64,000 nt of DNA, taken from positions 62,001 to 126,000 of the forward strand of contig JADKBW010000002.1 in NCBI GenBank assembly GCA_016714905.1, in the 5' to 3' direction. This document shows, piece by piece, positions 17,402 to 26,008 of this stretch. Both the position numbers and the translations under genes were made by a program. Origin of the DNA: Flavobacterium sp. (lineage in GTDB: Bacteria; Bacteroidota; Bacteroidia; Flavobacteriales; Flavobacteriaceae). The notes under the pieces were generated by a model. It was not told where the DNA came from and did not search any database. It saw only the letters and a program-made list of their open reading frames with translations. Position 1 is the first letter of the stretch. Each line of letters starts with the position of its first letter.

Positions 17402-17510
17402 TAGCCCAGATGGGAATGGCATCCTTTTGTGCCAACGTTTACTTCGTCAGTTCGCCAAGGCTCGGGTGGCACAAAAGATATAATGAACAGCTGGAACAAG
17501 CTCCTAAAAA
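17402..17510. repeat. Type A palindromic element with type C repeat in the loop
   Basis: Left arm TAGCCCAGATGGGAATGGCA, right arm ending GCTCCTAAAAA. The arms pair through GGCATCCTTTTGTGCC against GGCACAAAAGATA. The loop carries a variant of the 388-409 repeat (17443-17464). The element fills exactly the space between the cupin stop and the kmo TAG stop (17511-17513). Confidence 0.8.
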
Positions 17511-18854
17511 CTACCCCAACAATTCCAAAATCTTATTTTCCACGATTTCCGAATTCCAAATGTTTTCAATGTGCGGCAATTGCATCACTTGATCCATAAT
17601 GGCATTTTGCTGGTTCCCTAGCGCCAACGCTTCGGAATACGGGCGCAAACTAAACGTCACTCGACTGTACAATGGCAACCATTTGTCGGGATGTTTTTCA
17701 GAAAACCACTTCTCGATTTTCTTCTGCAATAGGAATTTTGCATCGGCAGTTTTGGTGCTCATCTCCATAAAATTGCGGTACGATAATTCGGCAATCGCAT
17801 CGGCATTGGGTTTGCGTGACTTTTCATACTCGGTAAAAATTGTTTCCCAATCATTTCCGTACAAGTTCATCATTTCGTTGAGCACGGTGATGTCTTCAAA
17901 ACCAGCATTCATCCCTTGTCCGTAAAAAGGAACAATCGCATGACATGCATCGCCAATCAAAGCGACTTTGTCTTCAAATGTCCACGGAAAACACTTCATC
18001 GTCACCAAATAACTCGTCGGATTCTTGAAGAAATCTTCTACCAAATCCGGAATCACCGCAGCAGTATCAGGAAAATGTTCTGCGAAATAAGCTTCTAAAG
18101 TGTCTTTGTCTTTTAGATTATCAAACGAATTGGCGCCTTCGTGCGGCATAAATAGCGTGCAAGTAAAACTGCCATCGGTATTGGCCAAAGCCATCAACAT
18201 ATAATCGCCTCTGGGCCAAATGTGCAGAGAGTTTTTATCTAGTTTGTGCGAGCCATCTTCATTCGCCGGAATATGCAATTCTTTGTAGCCAATCTTCAAA
18301 AACTCTTGCGAATAATTAAACATACTTTGGCGTTGCATTCGGTGTCGCACTCTAGAAAAAGCGCCATCGGATCCAAAAACCAAATCGTATTGCAGTTCCT
18401 CCCACTCGCCTCGTTCCGTCTCGCCAATGTGCAAAGTGGCGTCGCTTAAAGTAACATCCCAAATCTTATGCTCAAAGAAAAACTCAACGCCAGCAGCTTC
18501 CGCCAAATCAATCATTTTTCGATTTAAAATACCGCGCGATAACGAAAAAATCGCCTCGCCTTCTTTACCGTAATATTGATAGTTAAGGGAATTATCTACT
18601 AGGTGAATTGCACGCTTGTCAACCGGAATTCCAATTTGACGAATTTCTTCATCCAAGCCAATATCTTCAAGGGTTTTCCATCCGCGATCCGACATAACCA
18701 AATTGATGGATCGCCCTGAAAATTCGATATTTCTGATGTCTGGACTCCGATCAAAAACATGCACCGTATGTCCCGCTTTTTTGAGATAAATAGCCAACAA
18801 CGAGCCGACTAAACCGGAACCTACAACAGCAATTTTTTTAGATTCTTGCATCAA
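17511..18854 (-). CDS. kmo: Kynurenine 3-monooxygenase
   Basis: 447-aa flavoprotein that hydroxylates kynurenine with NADPH and O2. The N-terminal FAD motif is VVGSGLVGSLLAIYLKKAGH; the second FAD motif is ALIGDACHAIVPFYGQGMNA. FSGRSINLVMSDRGW is characteristic of KMO. The bacterial protein ends near residue 447 without a mitochondrial anchor. kynU lies 4.8 kb away on the same strand, with three genes between, so the two steps to 3-hydroxyanthranilate are both encoded here. No tryptophan dioxygenase is seen in the window. Start may be at the second Met (18851). Confidence 0.93.
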   Translation of the reverse strand: MMQESKKIAVVGSGLVGSLLAIYLKKAGHTVHVFDRSPDIRNIEFSGRSINLVMSDRGWKTLEDIGLDEEIRQIGIPVDKRAIHLVDNSLNYQYYGKEGEAIFSLSRGILNRKMIDLAEAAGVEFFFEHKIWDVTLSDATLHIGETERGEWEELQYDLVFGSDGAFSRVRHRMQRQSMFNYSQEFLKIGYKELHIPANEDGSHKLDKNSLHIWPRGDYMLMALANTDGSFTCTLFMPHEGANSFDNLKDKDTLEAYFAEHFPDTAAVIPDLVEDFFKNPTSYLVTMKCFPWTFEDKVALIGDACHAIVPFYGQGMNAGFEDITVLNEMMNLYGNDWETIFTEYEKSRKPNADAIAELSYRNFMEMSTKTADAKFLLQKKIEKWFSEKHPDKWLPLYSRVTFSLRPYSEALALGNQQNAIMDQVMQLPHIENIWNSEIVENKILELLG

Positions 18855-18877
18855 GAAATTAAGTAAATGGTAGGCAA

Positions 18878-18885
18878 CAAAAATA
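18878..18885 (-). promoter_or_regulatory. Putative -7 box TATTTTTG for kmo
   Basis: Matches TAnnTTTG on the minus strand 23 bp before the kmo start. No TTG at the usual distance. Confidence 0.4.
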
Positions 18886-18926
18886 ATTAATAATCTGAAG
18901 TAACCTTGAAAATTATGGGATTAATT

Positions 18927-19013
18927 TTGGGCGTGACCACAAGGGTCGTGCTGTCCGTTTTATCTTTTTTTCGTTCCTCAAAAAAGGATGCCACTGCCAT
19001 CACTCACGCGGCC
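18927..19013. repeat. Hybrid type B/A palindromic element
   Basis: The ends are type B (TTGGGCGTGACCACAAGGG; CACTCACGCGGCC) and the inner stem is the core shared with type A (GCTGTCCG, ATCTTTTTT against AAAAAAGGATGCCACTGCC). This copy shows that A and B share one core with exchangeable ends. It lies between amt and kmo. Confidence 0.75.
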
Positions 19014-19075
19014 GAGCGCAATTAAAATATTTAGTAAACATTTTTAGCGAAGGAGCGAGCAGTTGCAATCGCCTT

Positions 19076-20385
19076 TTACAAAAACTCCCCGTGTTGGGTA
19101 ATATCTAATCCCAATTCCTCTTTTTCCTCACTCACACGCAACGGCGTAATTTTGTTGACGATATAGAACAACGCGTACGAAGCGGTAAAAGCAAAAATAG
19201 AAACGCAAATCAAAGCCGTCAATTGATGCACAAACAAAGTCGTTTCGCCAAAAATCAACCCTTGATCAACCACCGCAGAATTGACTGCTTTAGAAGCAAA
19301 AACTCCTGTAAGCAACATGCCTGTCATGCCGCCAACACCGTGACATCCGAAGACATCCAGCGCATCATCAATCTTGCCTTTTGGAAACTTAATGACCACA
19401 TAATTACTGATGATACTACTCACAATCCCTATAAAAATACTATGTGGAATACTTACATAACCTGCAGCAGGTGTGATAGCGACCAAGCCAACCACGGCTC
19501 CAATGCAAGCACCCATTGCCGAGATTTTGTGTCCCATGATTTTATCTAAAAATACCCAAGCCATCGACGCGGCTGCGGCTGCCACTGTAGTTGTTGCCAA
19601 CGCTTGCACGGCCAAACCATTCGCACCCATTGCTGATCCTGCATTAAATCCAAACCAGCCAAACCAAAGCAATCCGGTTCCTAACAAAACATAGGTAATT
19701 CGTGCCGGGGCTACTTTTTGCACTTTTCGTTTTCCCAAAAATATGGCTCCTGCCAATGCCGCCCAACCCGCGCTCATGTGAACTACGGTTCCACCGGCAA
19801 AATCAAGTACACCCAATTTGAACAATAATCCATCCGGATGCCAAGTACAATGTGCCAACGGAGCATAAACGACCAAAATAAACAACACCATAAAAAGCAA
19901 ATACGCCCAAAACCGAATGCGTTCTGCAAAAGCTCCCGTGACTAAAGCGGGTGTGATAATGGCAAACTTCGCCTGAAATAAGGCAAACAAAAGAAACGGA
20001 ATTGTTGGTGCTAGACTCCACGAGGTGTTAACACCCACATTTTGAAAAAACAAATATGGAATTGGGTTTCCAATCACACCACCAATACTTGGTCCAAACG
20101 ACAAACCAAAACCGATAACGACCCACAAAGAGAAACAATCACCATCGCCATAAAACTCTGCAACATGGTGCTAATCACATTTTTCTTGCCGACCATCCCG
20201 CCGTAAAAAAAACCGAGACCAGGCGTCATCAATAATACAAGTGCGGTAGCAACGAGCATCCAACTGGTGTCGCCAGTATCAAATTGCGTCGTGGTTGTAA
20301 TGGTTTTTTGGTTGAAGATCAGATTTGAAAAAAAGGTAACAACTAATAAAGAAATTAGAATGATACTTAAAACAACTTTTCTCAT
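19076..20385 (-). pseudogene. amt: Ammonium transporter, interrupted by one -1 frameshift
   Basis: Two frames together encode a 436-aa Amt channel. The N-terminal part has a hydrophobic leader, DTGDTSWMLVATALVLLMTP and GLGFFYGGMV. It shifts at 20127-20129, where CTTTG should be CTTTTG, to give VSLLWVVIGFGLSFGPSIGG and the rest. Amt hallmarks include VHMSAGWAALAGAIFLG, GFNAGSAMGANGLA, DVFGCHGVGGMTGML (pore histidine) and the short C-tail EKEELGLDITQHGEFL, which normally contacts a PII protein. No glnK is adjacent. One missing T in a T-run suggests a sequencing error. A functional gene would mediate ammonium uptake across the inner membrane. Confidence 0.85.
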
Positions 20386-20407
20386 AATTAAGATTTAGGA
20401 ATCGAGG

Positions 20408-20415
20408 CAAAAATA
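20408..20415 (-). promoter_or_regulatory. Putative -7 box TATTTTTG for amt
   Basis: Matches TAnnTTTG on the minus strand 22 bp before the amt ATG. Confidence 0.4.
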
Positions 20416-20551
20416 AAAATTTTATATTTTACCCCTTAAAAACAACCTTTTAACTTTGAAATTTTTATGTATTTTACAATTAACCCCATTGTTTTTTAAC
20501 GGATATTACAATATTTTTCATTTTACTTGAATAAACCTAAATTCACTCCAA

Positions 20552-20582
20552 AAAAAAACCTGTTACAAAAACAGGTTTTTCA
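20552..20582. terminator. Intrinsic terminator after the ureohydrolase gene
   Basis: Stem AACCTGTT/AACAGGTT with flanking A and T tracts, 24 bp beyond the minus-strand gene's stop. Confidence 0.8.
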
Positions 20583-20605
20583 TTCAAAAATAATCTAATG
20601 ACGTT

Positions 20606-21697
20606 TTATCCTTGGTAAAATTCAATTCGCTTTCCAACGTCCAGTCCGTTGTTCTTGGCAAAAACGCCGCACAAATGATATAACATTCTTGCCCCAACAT
20701 TGCCGTCCCAATCGTTGTCGCCTGGCGCTACTTCTACAAAATCAAAACCAATAATTTCTTTTCCGCTAGCAGCTAATTTGTTGAACAGATAAGTCGCTTG
20801 CTCGTACGAAAATCCACCAGGTACAGGCGTTCCTGTGTTAGGTCCGTACCACGCATACATCCCATCTACATCAAAACTAATCGCCACTTTTTGAGGCAAA
20901 GAAGCGATAATATGGTTGCATTGTTCATCCCACGTTTTTCCGTTAAACGTTTCCGCTTTCATATCCGCGTCAGTATGCACTTGCACGCGCTGACCTTGCT
21001 GCATCACCGTTTCTACTTCTTGCTTACAAAAATCTCGAATCCCGATTTGAACAATCTTCGAAATTTGTGGCAATTGCAAAGCATTATACATTATGGAAGC
21101 GTGAGAATACGTAAATCCTTCGTAGGCAATTCGCAAATCCATGTGGGCATCGAGATGCAAAATCCCGAAGTTGTCATGCTGGCTTGCCAAAGCTTCATAG
21201 TATCCTAAAGGTGTAGAATGATCTCCACCCAACAATGCTACTTTCTTTCCTTTTTTCATCCAATATAAAGTGCGCTCACGAACTTCATCTTTGAGTTCCT
21301 TGCACACTTTGTTTATTTTATCCAAATCCGATTGCAAGGCTGGATGACTTTCAATGACTTCACCACTCTCTAAAGCCGCAATAATCGGTTGCGCCATTCC
21401 TTTGTATTTGTCACTGTTGTCGCTCCAAGTCGCGGTTTGCTGATTCAAATCCAGATAGATTCCTAATTTCCATAAATCAGGAAAATCTTGGTGTTGCAAA
21501 TCGACTTGAAAAGAAGCTTCCAAAATTGCCTCGGGACCATTTGAAGCGCCCGAACCGTAACTTACGGTTACTTCCCACGGAACTGGAATAATAATAATTT
21601 CACTTTCTTCAGAGGTAAATGGCAATCCAAAAATACTTTCATCAGCAAGACCAGGTTGTGATGGATCGAAGTTTTTTATTTTTTCTTGTTTGTTCAT
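20606..21697 (-). CDS. Ureohydrolase (agmatinase/arginase-like)
   Basis: 363 aa from MNKQEKIKNFDPS at 21697; the frame is open 12 codons further upstream but that part overlaps the promoter. The manganese-ligand motifs of the arginase/agmatinase fold are visible in order: GGDHST, LDAHMDL, SFDVDG. The third is followed by MYAWYGPNTGTPVPGG in place of the usual DPAxAPGTGTP, so the substrate loop differs from classical agmatinases. Product would be urea plus an amine or amino acid; agmatine versus arginine or a guanidino acid cannot be decided. Monocistronic and divergent from the 591-aa gene. Confidence 0.83.
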   Translation of the reverse strand: MNKQEKIKNFDPSQPGLADESIFGLPFTSEESEIIIIPVPWEVTVSYGSGASNGPEAILEASFQVDLQHQDFPDLWKLGIYLDLNQQTATWSDNSDKYKGMAQPIIAALESGEVIESHPALQSDLDKINKVCKELKDEVRERTLYWMKKGKKVALLGGDHSTPLGYYEALASQHDNFGILHLDAHMDLRIAYEGFTYSHASIMYNALQLPQISKIVQIGIRDFCKQEVETVMQQGQRVQVHTDADMKAETFNGKTWDEQCNHIIASLPQKVAISFDVDGMYAWYGPNTGTPVPGGFSYEQATYLFNKLAASGKEIIGFDFVEVAPGDNDWDGNVGARMLYHLCGVFAKNNGLDVGKRIEFYQG

Positions 21698-21718
21698 ACT
21701 ATTACAACTATTGAATCG

Positions 21719-21747
21719 CAAAGATAATCGCATTCCATTGATAGCAA
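21719..21747 (-). promoter_or_regulatory. Putative promoter for the ureohydrolase gene
   Basis: Minus strand TTG (21747-21745), 18-bp spacer, TATCTTTG (21726-21719), 21 bp before the ATG at 21697. Confidence 0.5.
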
Positions 21748-21822
21748 AAGAAAAGCATCAAATTCAATCATATGACATTTATCAGTCTTTTGGCAAATTG
21801 AATTTCCAACCTTTGCGGTTTA

Positions 21823-21830
21823 TAAATTTG
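21823..21830 (+). promoter_or_regulatory. Putative -7 box TAAATTTG for the 591-aa gene
   Basis: Perfect TAnnTTTG only 10 bp before the ATG at 21841, so the 5' leader would be only a few nucleotides. A TTG lies at 21798-21800 (22-bp spacer). Confidence 0.5.
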
Positions 21831-21840
21831 ATTTATCCTT

Positions 21841-23616
21841 ATGAACAGTAACCAGTCTCTTCACACTTTTCATATCCCAGTAATGGGCCTGGCTTTCACG
21901 ATAGACAGCCCAATTCGCGTGGCGCATTTTGGCATCGACTCTGTAATATCCATAACCGACGATGAACTTATCGAAAAAATGCGTGCTTTTTACAGTGCCA
22001 AATTCCAAGTCCCGTACGAAGAAATATCGAACAAAATGGACGATTTTAGAGCAAGAAGAATTACCCATTATTTAAACTTAGTGGACCAAATCGTCAAAGA
22101 AAAATTCGAAAATTTCAAGAGTGAACTTGTCGAAAGTAAAATGGCGTTGGAACATTATATTAATATGCTACCGAATCAATCAGACATAAAAGCGCGATTG
22201 CTTCGATTTGCTGAAGATAGCAACAGTCGCAAAGAAGACCTCAAGCGTTTTATAGAAGACTATCTTTCACCTGGCGCCATAGATGTCAATATCATGACCA
22301 AAGTGGACAAAGACAATTACACCAAAAACGACCCATTGCCAGTTGAATATAACGACGCTCATGCGGCATTGCGCGGTTTTGCTAATAGCAATGTGACTTC
22401 TTCAGTGGTGCTTTCTGCGGGAATGAACCCGAGGCTTTACAGTTATATCGAACAATTCGAAGATTTCTACCCAGACTCCAATGGTCAAATCAAAAAGAAA
22501 ATAATTTTAAAGGTCAGCGATTTTAGATCAGCGATGATTCAAGGAAATTTCTTGGCCAAAAAAGGACTTTGGGTTTCCGAATATCGAATTGAATCGGGAC
22601 TCAACTGCGGCGGACACGCTTTTGCCACAGACGGTTTACTATTAGGACCAATTCTGGAAGAATTCAAACAGAAGAAAAGCCAATTGATTCAATCAGCTCA
22701 AGAATTGATGGAAAAAGCTTTACTGCAAAAACAAATGACAGTTCCGACGCAGCCACTTTCGTTGAAAATAACGGCTCAAGGTGGTGTTGGAACTGCAGAA
22801 GAGCACGAGTTCTTACTCGACAATTATAATCTCGAAGCCGTGGGTTGGGGTTCACCGTTTTTATTGGTTCCAGAAGCCACTTCGGTAGATGAGGAAACAA
22901 GAGCTTTATTGGCCAAATCGAAAGAAAGTGATTTCTACTTAAGCCATATTTCACCTCTTGGAATTCCATTTAACACGGTCAAAGGAACGACCAATGAACA
23001 ACTGAAACAACAAAGAATTCAGGACAACAAAGCGGGTAGTTCCTGCCCGAAAAAACTGTTGGCGTTGGGCAAAGAATACGATCCAAAAGGCATGTGCACC
23101 GCGTCGAAAAAATACCAAGATATCAAGCTTGAAGAATTGGATGCTAAGAAAGAACTACTTTCTGAAGTTGACTTTAATAAAATGCAAACGAAAATCACTG
23201 AGAAATCTTGTCTTTGCGTCGGTTTGGCTAACGCGAGTTACCTTGAAAACAACATCAAAATCAAAGGTCAAGATCAAGGCATTGTGATTTGTCCAGGTCC
23301 GAATTTGGCTTATTTTGATCATGAAATTTCCTTGTCAGATATGGTACGACACATTTATGGCAACTCCAATGTCATGACTCATGCCAATCGGCCGCACGTT
23401 TTCGTCAATGAATTGAAATTGTATGTTGAATATCTGCAACGCGATATAGAAGAAGCCGGAGAATTCACTGCAGCTCAAATAAAAAAATGGCAATTGTTTA
23501 AAGCAAACTTGCTGGAAGGAATTGCTTACTATCAAAATTTGTTTACCAAAACGAGCTTTTTCAGCAACGCAACGAGCTTCATTCAAAATCAACTTTTAAT
23601 TATAAAGAGGCATTAA
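21841..23616 (+). CDS. Conserved-looking cytoplasmic protein of unknown function, possible FMN TIM-barrel
   Basis: 591 aa, no signal peptide. I do not recognise the family. Visible features: an N-terminal HFGIDSVISITDDELIEKM, a helical charged section (residues 60-140), then ESGLNCGGHAFATDGLLLG (near 265), TAQGGVGTAEEHEFLL and AVGWGSPFLLVPEATS. The Gly-rich strands and phosphate-binding-like loop resemble FMN-dependent TIM-barrel enzymes of the nitronate monooxygenase/glutamate synthase type. A cysteine-rich third follows (SSCPKK, GMCTAS, KSCLCVGL, VICPGP), spaced as if for a metal or Fe-S cluster. It lies between a ureohydrolase and kynU; any metabolic link is speculation. Length and codon use match the neighbours, so it is surely a real gene. 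Confidence 0.8.
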   Translation: MNSNQSLHTFHIPVMGLAFTIDSPIRVAHFGIDSVISITDDELIEKMRAFYSAKFQVPYEEISNKMDDFRARRITHYLNLVDQIVKEKFENFKSELVESKMALEHYINMLPNQSDIKARLLRFAEDSNSRKEDLKRFIEDYLSPGAIDVNIMTKVDKDNYTKNDPLPVEYNDAHAALRGFANSNVTSSVVLSAGMNPRLYSYIEQFEDFYPDSNGQIKKKIILKVSDFRSAMIQGNFLAKKGLWVSEYRIESGLNCGGHAFATDGLLLGPILEEFKQKKSQLIQSAQELMEKALLQKQMTVPTQPLSLKITAQGGVGTAEEHEFLLDNYNLEAVGWGSPFLLVPEATSVDEETRALLAKSKESDFYLSHISPLGIPFNTVKGTTNEQLKQQRIQDNKAGSSCPKKLLALGKEYDPKGMCTASKKYQDIKLEELDAKKELLSEVDFNKMQTKITEKSCLCVGLANASYLENNIKIKGQDQGIVICPGPNLAYFDHEISLSDMVRHIYGNSNVMTHANRPHVFVNELKLYVEYLQRDIEEAGEFTAAQIKKWQLFKANLLEGIAYYQNLFTKTSFFSNATSFIQNQLLIIKRH

Positions 23617-23647
23617 CTGCCATTGAAATTCCAACTTTAGAATTGGT

Positions 23648-24943
23648 TTAGGACGCGCTTTTTTGCAAAATGCCTTGTTTGAGAATTTGACCAAATTGGT
23701 ACATATCTTCGAACGAGCAATACAAAGGCACAGGTGCAAATCGAATCACGTTAGGTTCGCGCCAGTCGGTGATTACGCCGTTTTTCATTAAGTATTCAAA
23801 TAAAGGTCGACCTTGTCCGTGAAAGAAAACCGACAATTGCGAAGCGCGTTGCTCTGGATTTGTTGGCGTGATGATTTCAAAAACACTATCTACTTCCTTG
23901 TCGATTTCGTGAAGTACAAATTCGAGATAGGAAGTGATCAAATCTCTTTTGGCGACAAGCGTATCCATGCCCACTTCTTCAAACATTTCGACTGATGCCA
24001 AATAAGGCGCTAAAGAAAGTATGGGCAAATTGCTGACTTGCCAACCGTCGGCGCCGTGAACAGGATCAAAATCTGGCTCCATTTTGAAACGTCGTTCTTT
24101 GTTATGTCCCCACCAACCTGCGAATCGAGGCAATTCACTGTTATTATGGTGTTTTTCGTGAATAAAACAACCTGAAGCATTTCCTGGTCCAGAATTCATA
24201 TATTTATAACTGCACCAACACGCGAAATCGACATTCCAATCGTGCAATTGCAATTTGATATTGCCTGCAGCATGCGCCAAATCCCAACCTACTTGAGCGC
24301 CAACTTGGTGACCTGCCTCGGTAATGGTTTTCATATCGAACACTTGACCCGTGTAATAATTAACGCCACCGATTAATACTAAAGCCAATTCGTCTCCGAC
24401 TTCATTAATCTTAGCCAAAACATCTTCTAATCGAATGTTGTGTTCGCCGTCGCGACGTTTGATTTCGACGATAGCCTCTTCGGGTTTGTAACCATGAAAT
24501 TGCACTTGACTCTGAAACATATATTGATCCGAAGGAAAAGCTTTCTCTTCACATATAATCTTGTATCGTGTTTTTGTAGGACGATAAAAGGACACCATCA
24601 ACAAATGCAGATTGACAGTAAGCGTATTCATCACGGTCACTTCTGAAGGTTTGGCTCCAACAATTTTACTTAGAGGCGCTGCAAAACGTTCGTGGTAATC
24701 CCACCAAGGTTTTTCTGCATAAAAATGACCTTCAACGGCGAGATTCGCCCAATCGTTCATAATCTCGTCTACATATTTCTTAGTTCTCTTAGGTTGTAAA
24801 CCCAAAGAATTTCCTGTAAAGTAAATTACATTTTTTCCGTTGTGTTGCGGAAAAATGAATTCACTTTTATAGGAATGCAGCGGATCTTTTTGATCGAGTT
24901 CTTGGGCAAAAGCGAGCGTATTTTGAAAAGTCATTGTTGTCAA
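23648..24943 (-). CDS. kynU: Kynureninase
   Basis: 431-aa PLP enzyme that cleaves kynurenine or 3-hydroxykynurenine to anthranilate or 3-hydroxyanthranilate plus alanine. Family hallmarks: YFTGNSLGLQPKR, EEKAFPSDQYMFQSQ, GWDLAHAAGN and CSYKYMNSGPG with Lys247 as Schiff-base lysine, then FAGWWGH. Same strand as kmo, which makes its hydroxylated substrate. A second Met three codons in is an alternative start. It converges with the 591-aa gene. Confidence 0.94.
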   Translation of the reverse strand: MTTMTFQNTLAFAQELDQKDPLHSYKSEFIFPQHNGKNVIYFTGNSLGLQPKRTKKYVDEIMNDWANLAVEGHFYAEKPWWDYHERFAAPLSKIVGAKPSEVTVMNTLTVNLHLLMVSFYRPTKTRYKIICEEKAFPSDQYMFQSQVQFHGYKPEEAIVEIKRRDGEHNIRLEDVLAKINEVGDELALVLIGGVNYYTGQVFDMKTITEAGHQVGAQVGWDLAHAAGNIKLQLHDWNVDFACWCSYKYMNSGPGNASGCFIHEKHHNNSELPRFAGWWGHNKERRFKMEPDFDPVHGADGWQVSNLPILSLAPYLASVEMFEEVGMDTLVAKRDLITSYLEFVLHEIDKEVDSVFEIITPTNPEQRASQLSVFFHGQGRPLFEYLMKNGVITDWREPNVIRFAPVPLYCSFEDMYQFGQILKQGILQKSAS

Positions 24944-25035
24944 ATTAAGGTTCGTAAAAGTAACAAAAATTAAGAAGTTGCGTTAGGTAAATTATATTCA
25001 AAATTTGCTTATTTTTAAATTCTAAAATTCAAAGA

Positions 25036-25767
25036 ATGAAAACCAATGCCAACTCCATTATCATTGCACTTGCTGTCATTATTGCTGCTTACTTGTTTTC
25101 GAATGCTTTTGAAAATAGGAATCAAAGTAGCGATACGATTAGCGTAACCGGGCTCGGGAAAAAAGATTTTACTTCGGACTTGATTGTTTGGAGTGGTTCC
25201 TTTTCTAAAAAAAGCATGGGCTTGAAAGAAGCGTATGCCGCTTTAGATTTTGATCGTGAAAAGATAAAATCCTATTTAATTTCGAAAGGAATACTAGAAA
25301 AAGAAATTGTGTTTTCTGCAGTCAATTTTAATAAAGACTTTGATTATTTGTACAATGAAAATGGTTCGACCAAACAACAAATTTTTACTGGTTTCTCATT
25401 GACGCAAACCGTTACTGTGCAATCAAAAGAAGTCAATAAGATCGAAGACATTTCGAGACAATCGAGTGAATTGATTAATTCTGGCATCGAATTTTACTCC
25501 AATCCTCCGGAATATTACTACACAAAATTAGCGGAGTTAAAAATCAAGATGATTGCTGAAGCGACGAAAGACGCCAGAGTTCGAGCGAAAAGTATAGCCG
25601 AAAACGCTGGCGCTAGTTTAGGAAATTTGAAAAAATCGGATATGGGTGTTTTTCAAATTACTGGACAAAATTCGTCTGAAGATTTTTCTTATGGCGGTTC
25701 GTTTAACACAATTTCGAAAAATAAGACGGCTAATATTACGGTGAAGTTGGTGTATCAAGTTGACTAA
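25036..25767 (+). CDS. SIMPL-domain (DUF541) protein
   Basis: 243 aa, with a single N-terminal hydrophobic segment (residues 8-24; IIIALAVIIAAYLFSNAF) as uncleaved anchor or signal. The SIMPL/DUF541 fold follows: TISVTGLGKKDFTSDLIVW, YLISKGILEKEI, FTGFSLTQTVTV and the C-terminal AKSIAENAGASLGNLKK. The family is periplasmic or envelope-associated with no firm biochemical role. Divergent from kynU. A heptad array begins on the base after its stop codon. Confidence 0.85.
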   Translation: MKTNANSIIIALAVIIAAYLFSNAFENRNQSSDTISVTGLGKKDFTSDLIVWSGSFSKKSMGLKEAYAALDFDREKIKSYLISKGILEKEIVFSAVNFNKDFDYLYNENGSTKQQIFTGFSLTQTVTVQSKEVNKIEDISRQSSELINSGIEFYSNPPEYYYTKLAELKIKMIAEATKDARVRAKSIAENAGASLGNLKKSDMGVFQITGQNSSEDFSYGGSFNTISKNKTANITVKLVYQVD

Positions 25768-25795
25768 AAGAGACAAGAAGCAAGAGCCAAGAGTG
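25768..25795. repeat. Heptad array (AAGNNNC type), four units
   Basis: Units AAGAGAC, AAGAAGC, AAGAGCC, AAGAGTG start immediately after the SIMPL stop codon. Same word family as the 16913-16961 array. Confidence 0.75.
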
Positions 25796-25811
25796 GTAAG
25801 AATTGAAGGGT

Positions 25812-25947
25812 TGCGTGAAGGATAGTAGCAATTGTTTGAGCTCTTTTTGTGGAGCACAGCGGAGCAAAAAAGCGAGTGCGGATAGCCTGACCCCGAACCG
25901 AGAAGTTCTTTTTAAATTAGATTTTGATTTCGGGGGCACGCCCAAAA
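25812..25947. repeat. Type B palindromic element, reverse orientation
   Basis: Starts TTGCGTGAAGGATAGTAGCA and ends TTTCGGGGGCACGCCCAAA, the reverse orientation of the 3263 copy. The inner part contains GGAGCACAGCGGAGCAAAAAA and GCGGATAGCCTGACCCCGA. More diverged than other copies. Confidence 0.6.
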
Positions 25948-25948
25948 A

Positions 25949-25985
25949 ATAAAAATCCCATCAAATATTGACGGGATTTTTTATT
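25949..25985. terminator. Bidirectional terminator between SIMPL and queA
   Basis: A-tract, stem AAAATCCC/GGGATTTT with ATCAAATATTGAC between, T-tract. Serves the convergent SIMPL and queA genes. Confidence 0.75.
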
Positions 25986-26008
25986 TAGAAATCTGAAGTA
26001 AATTCAGA

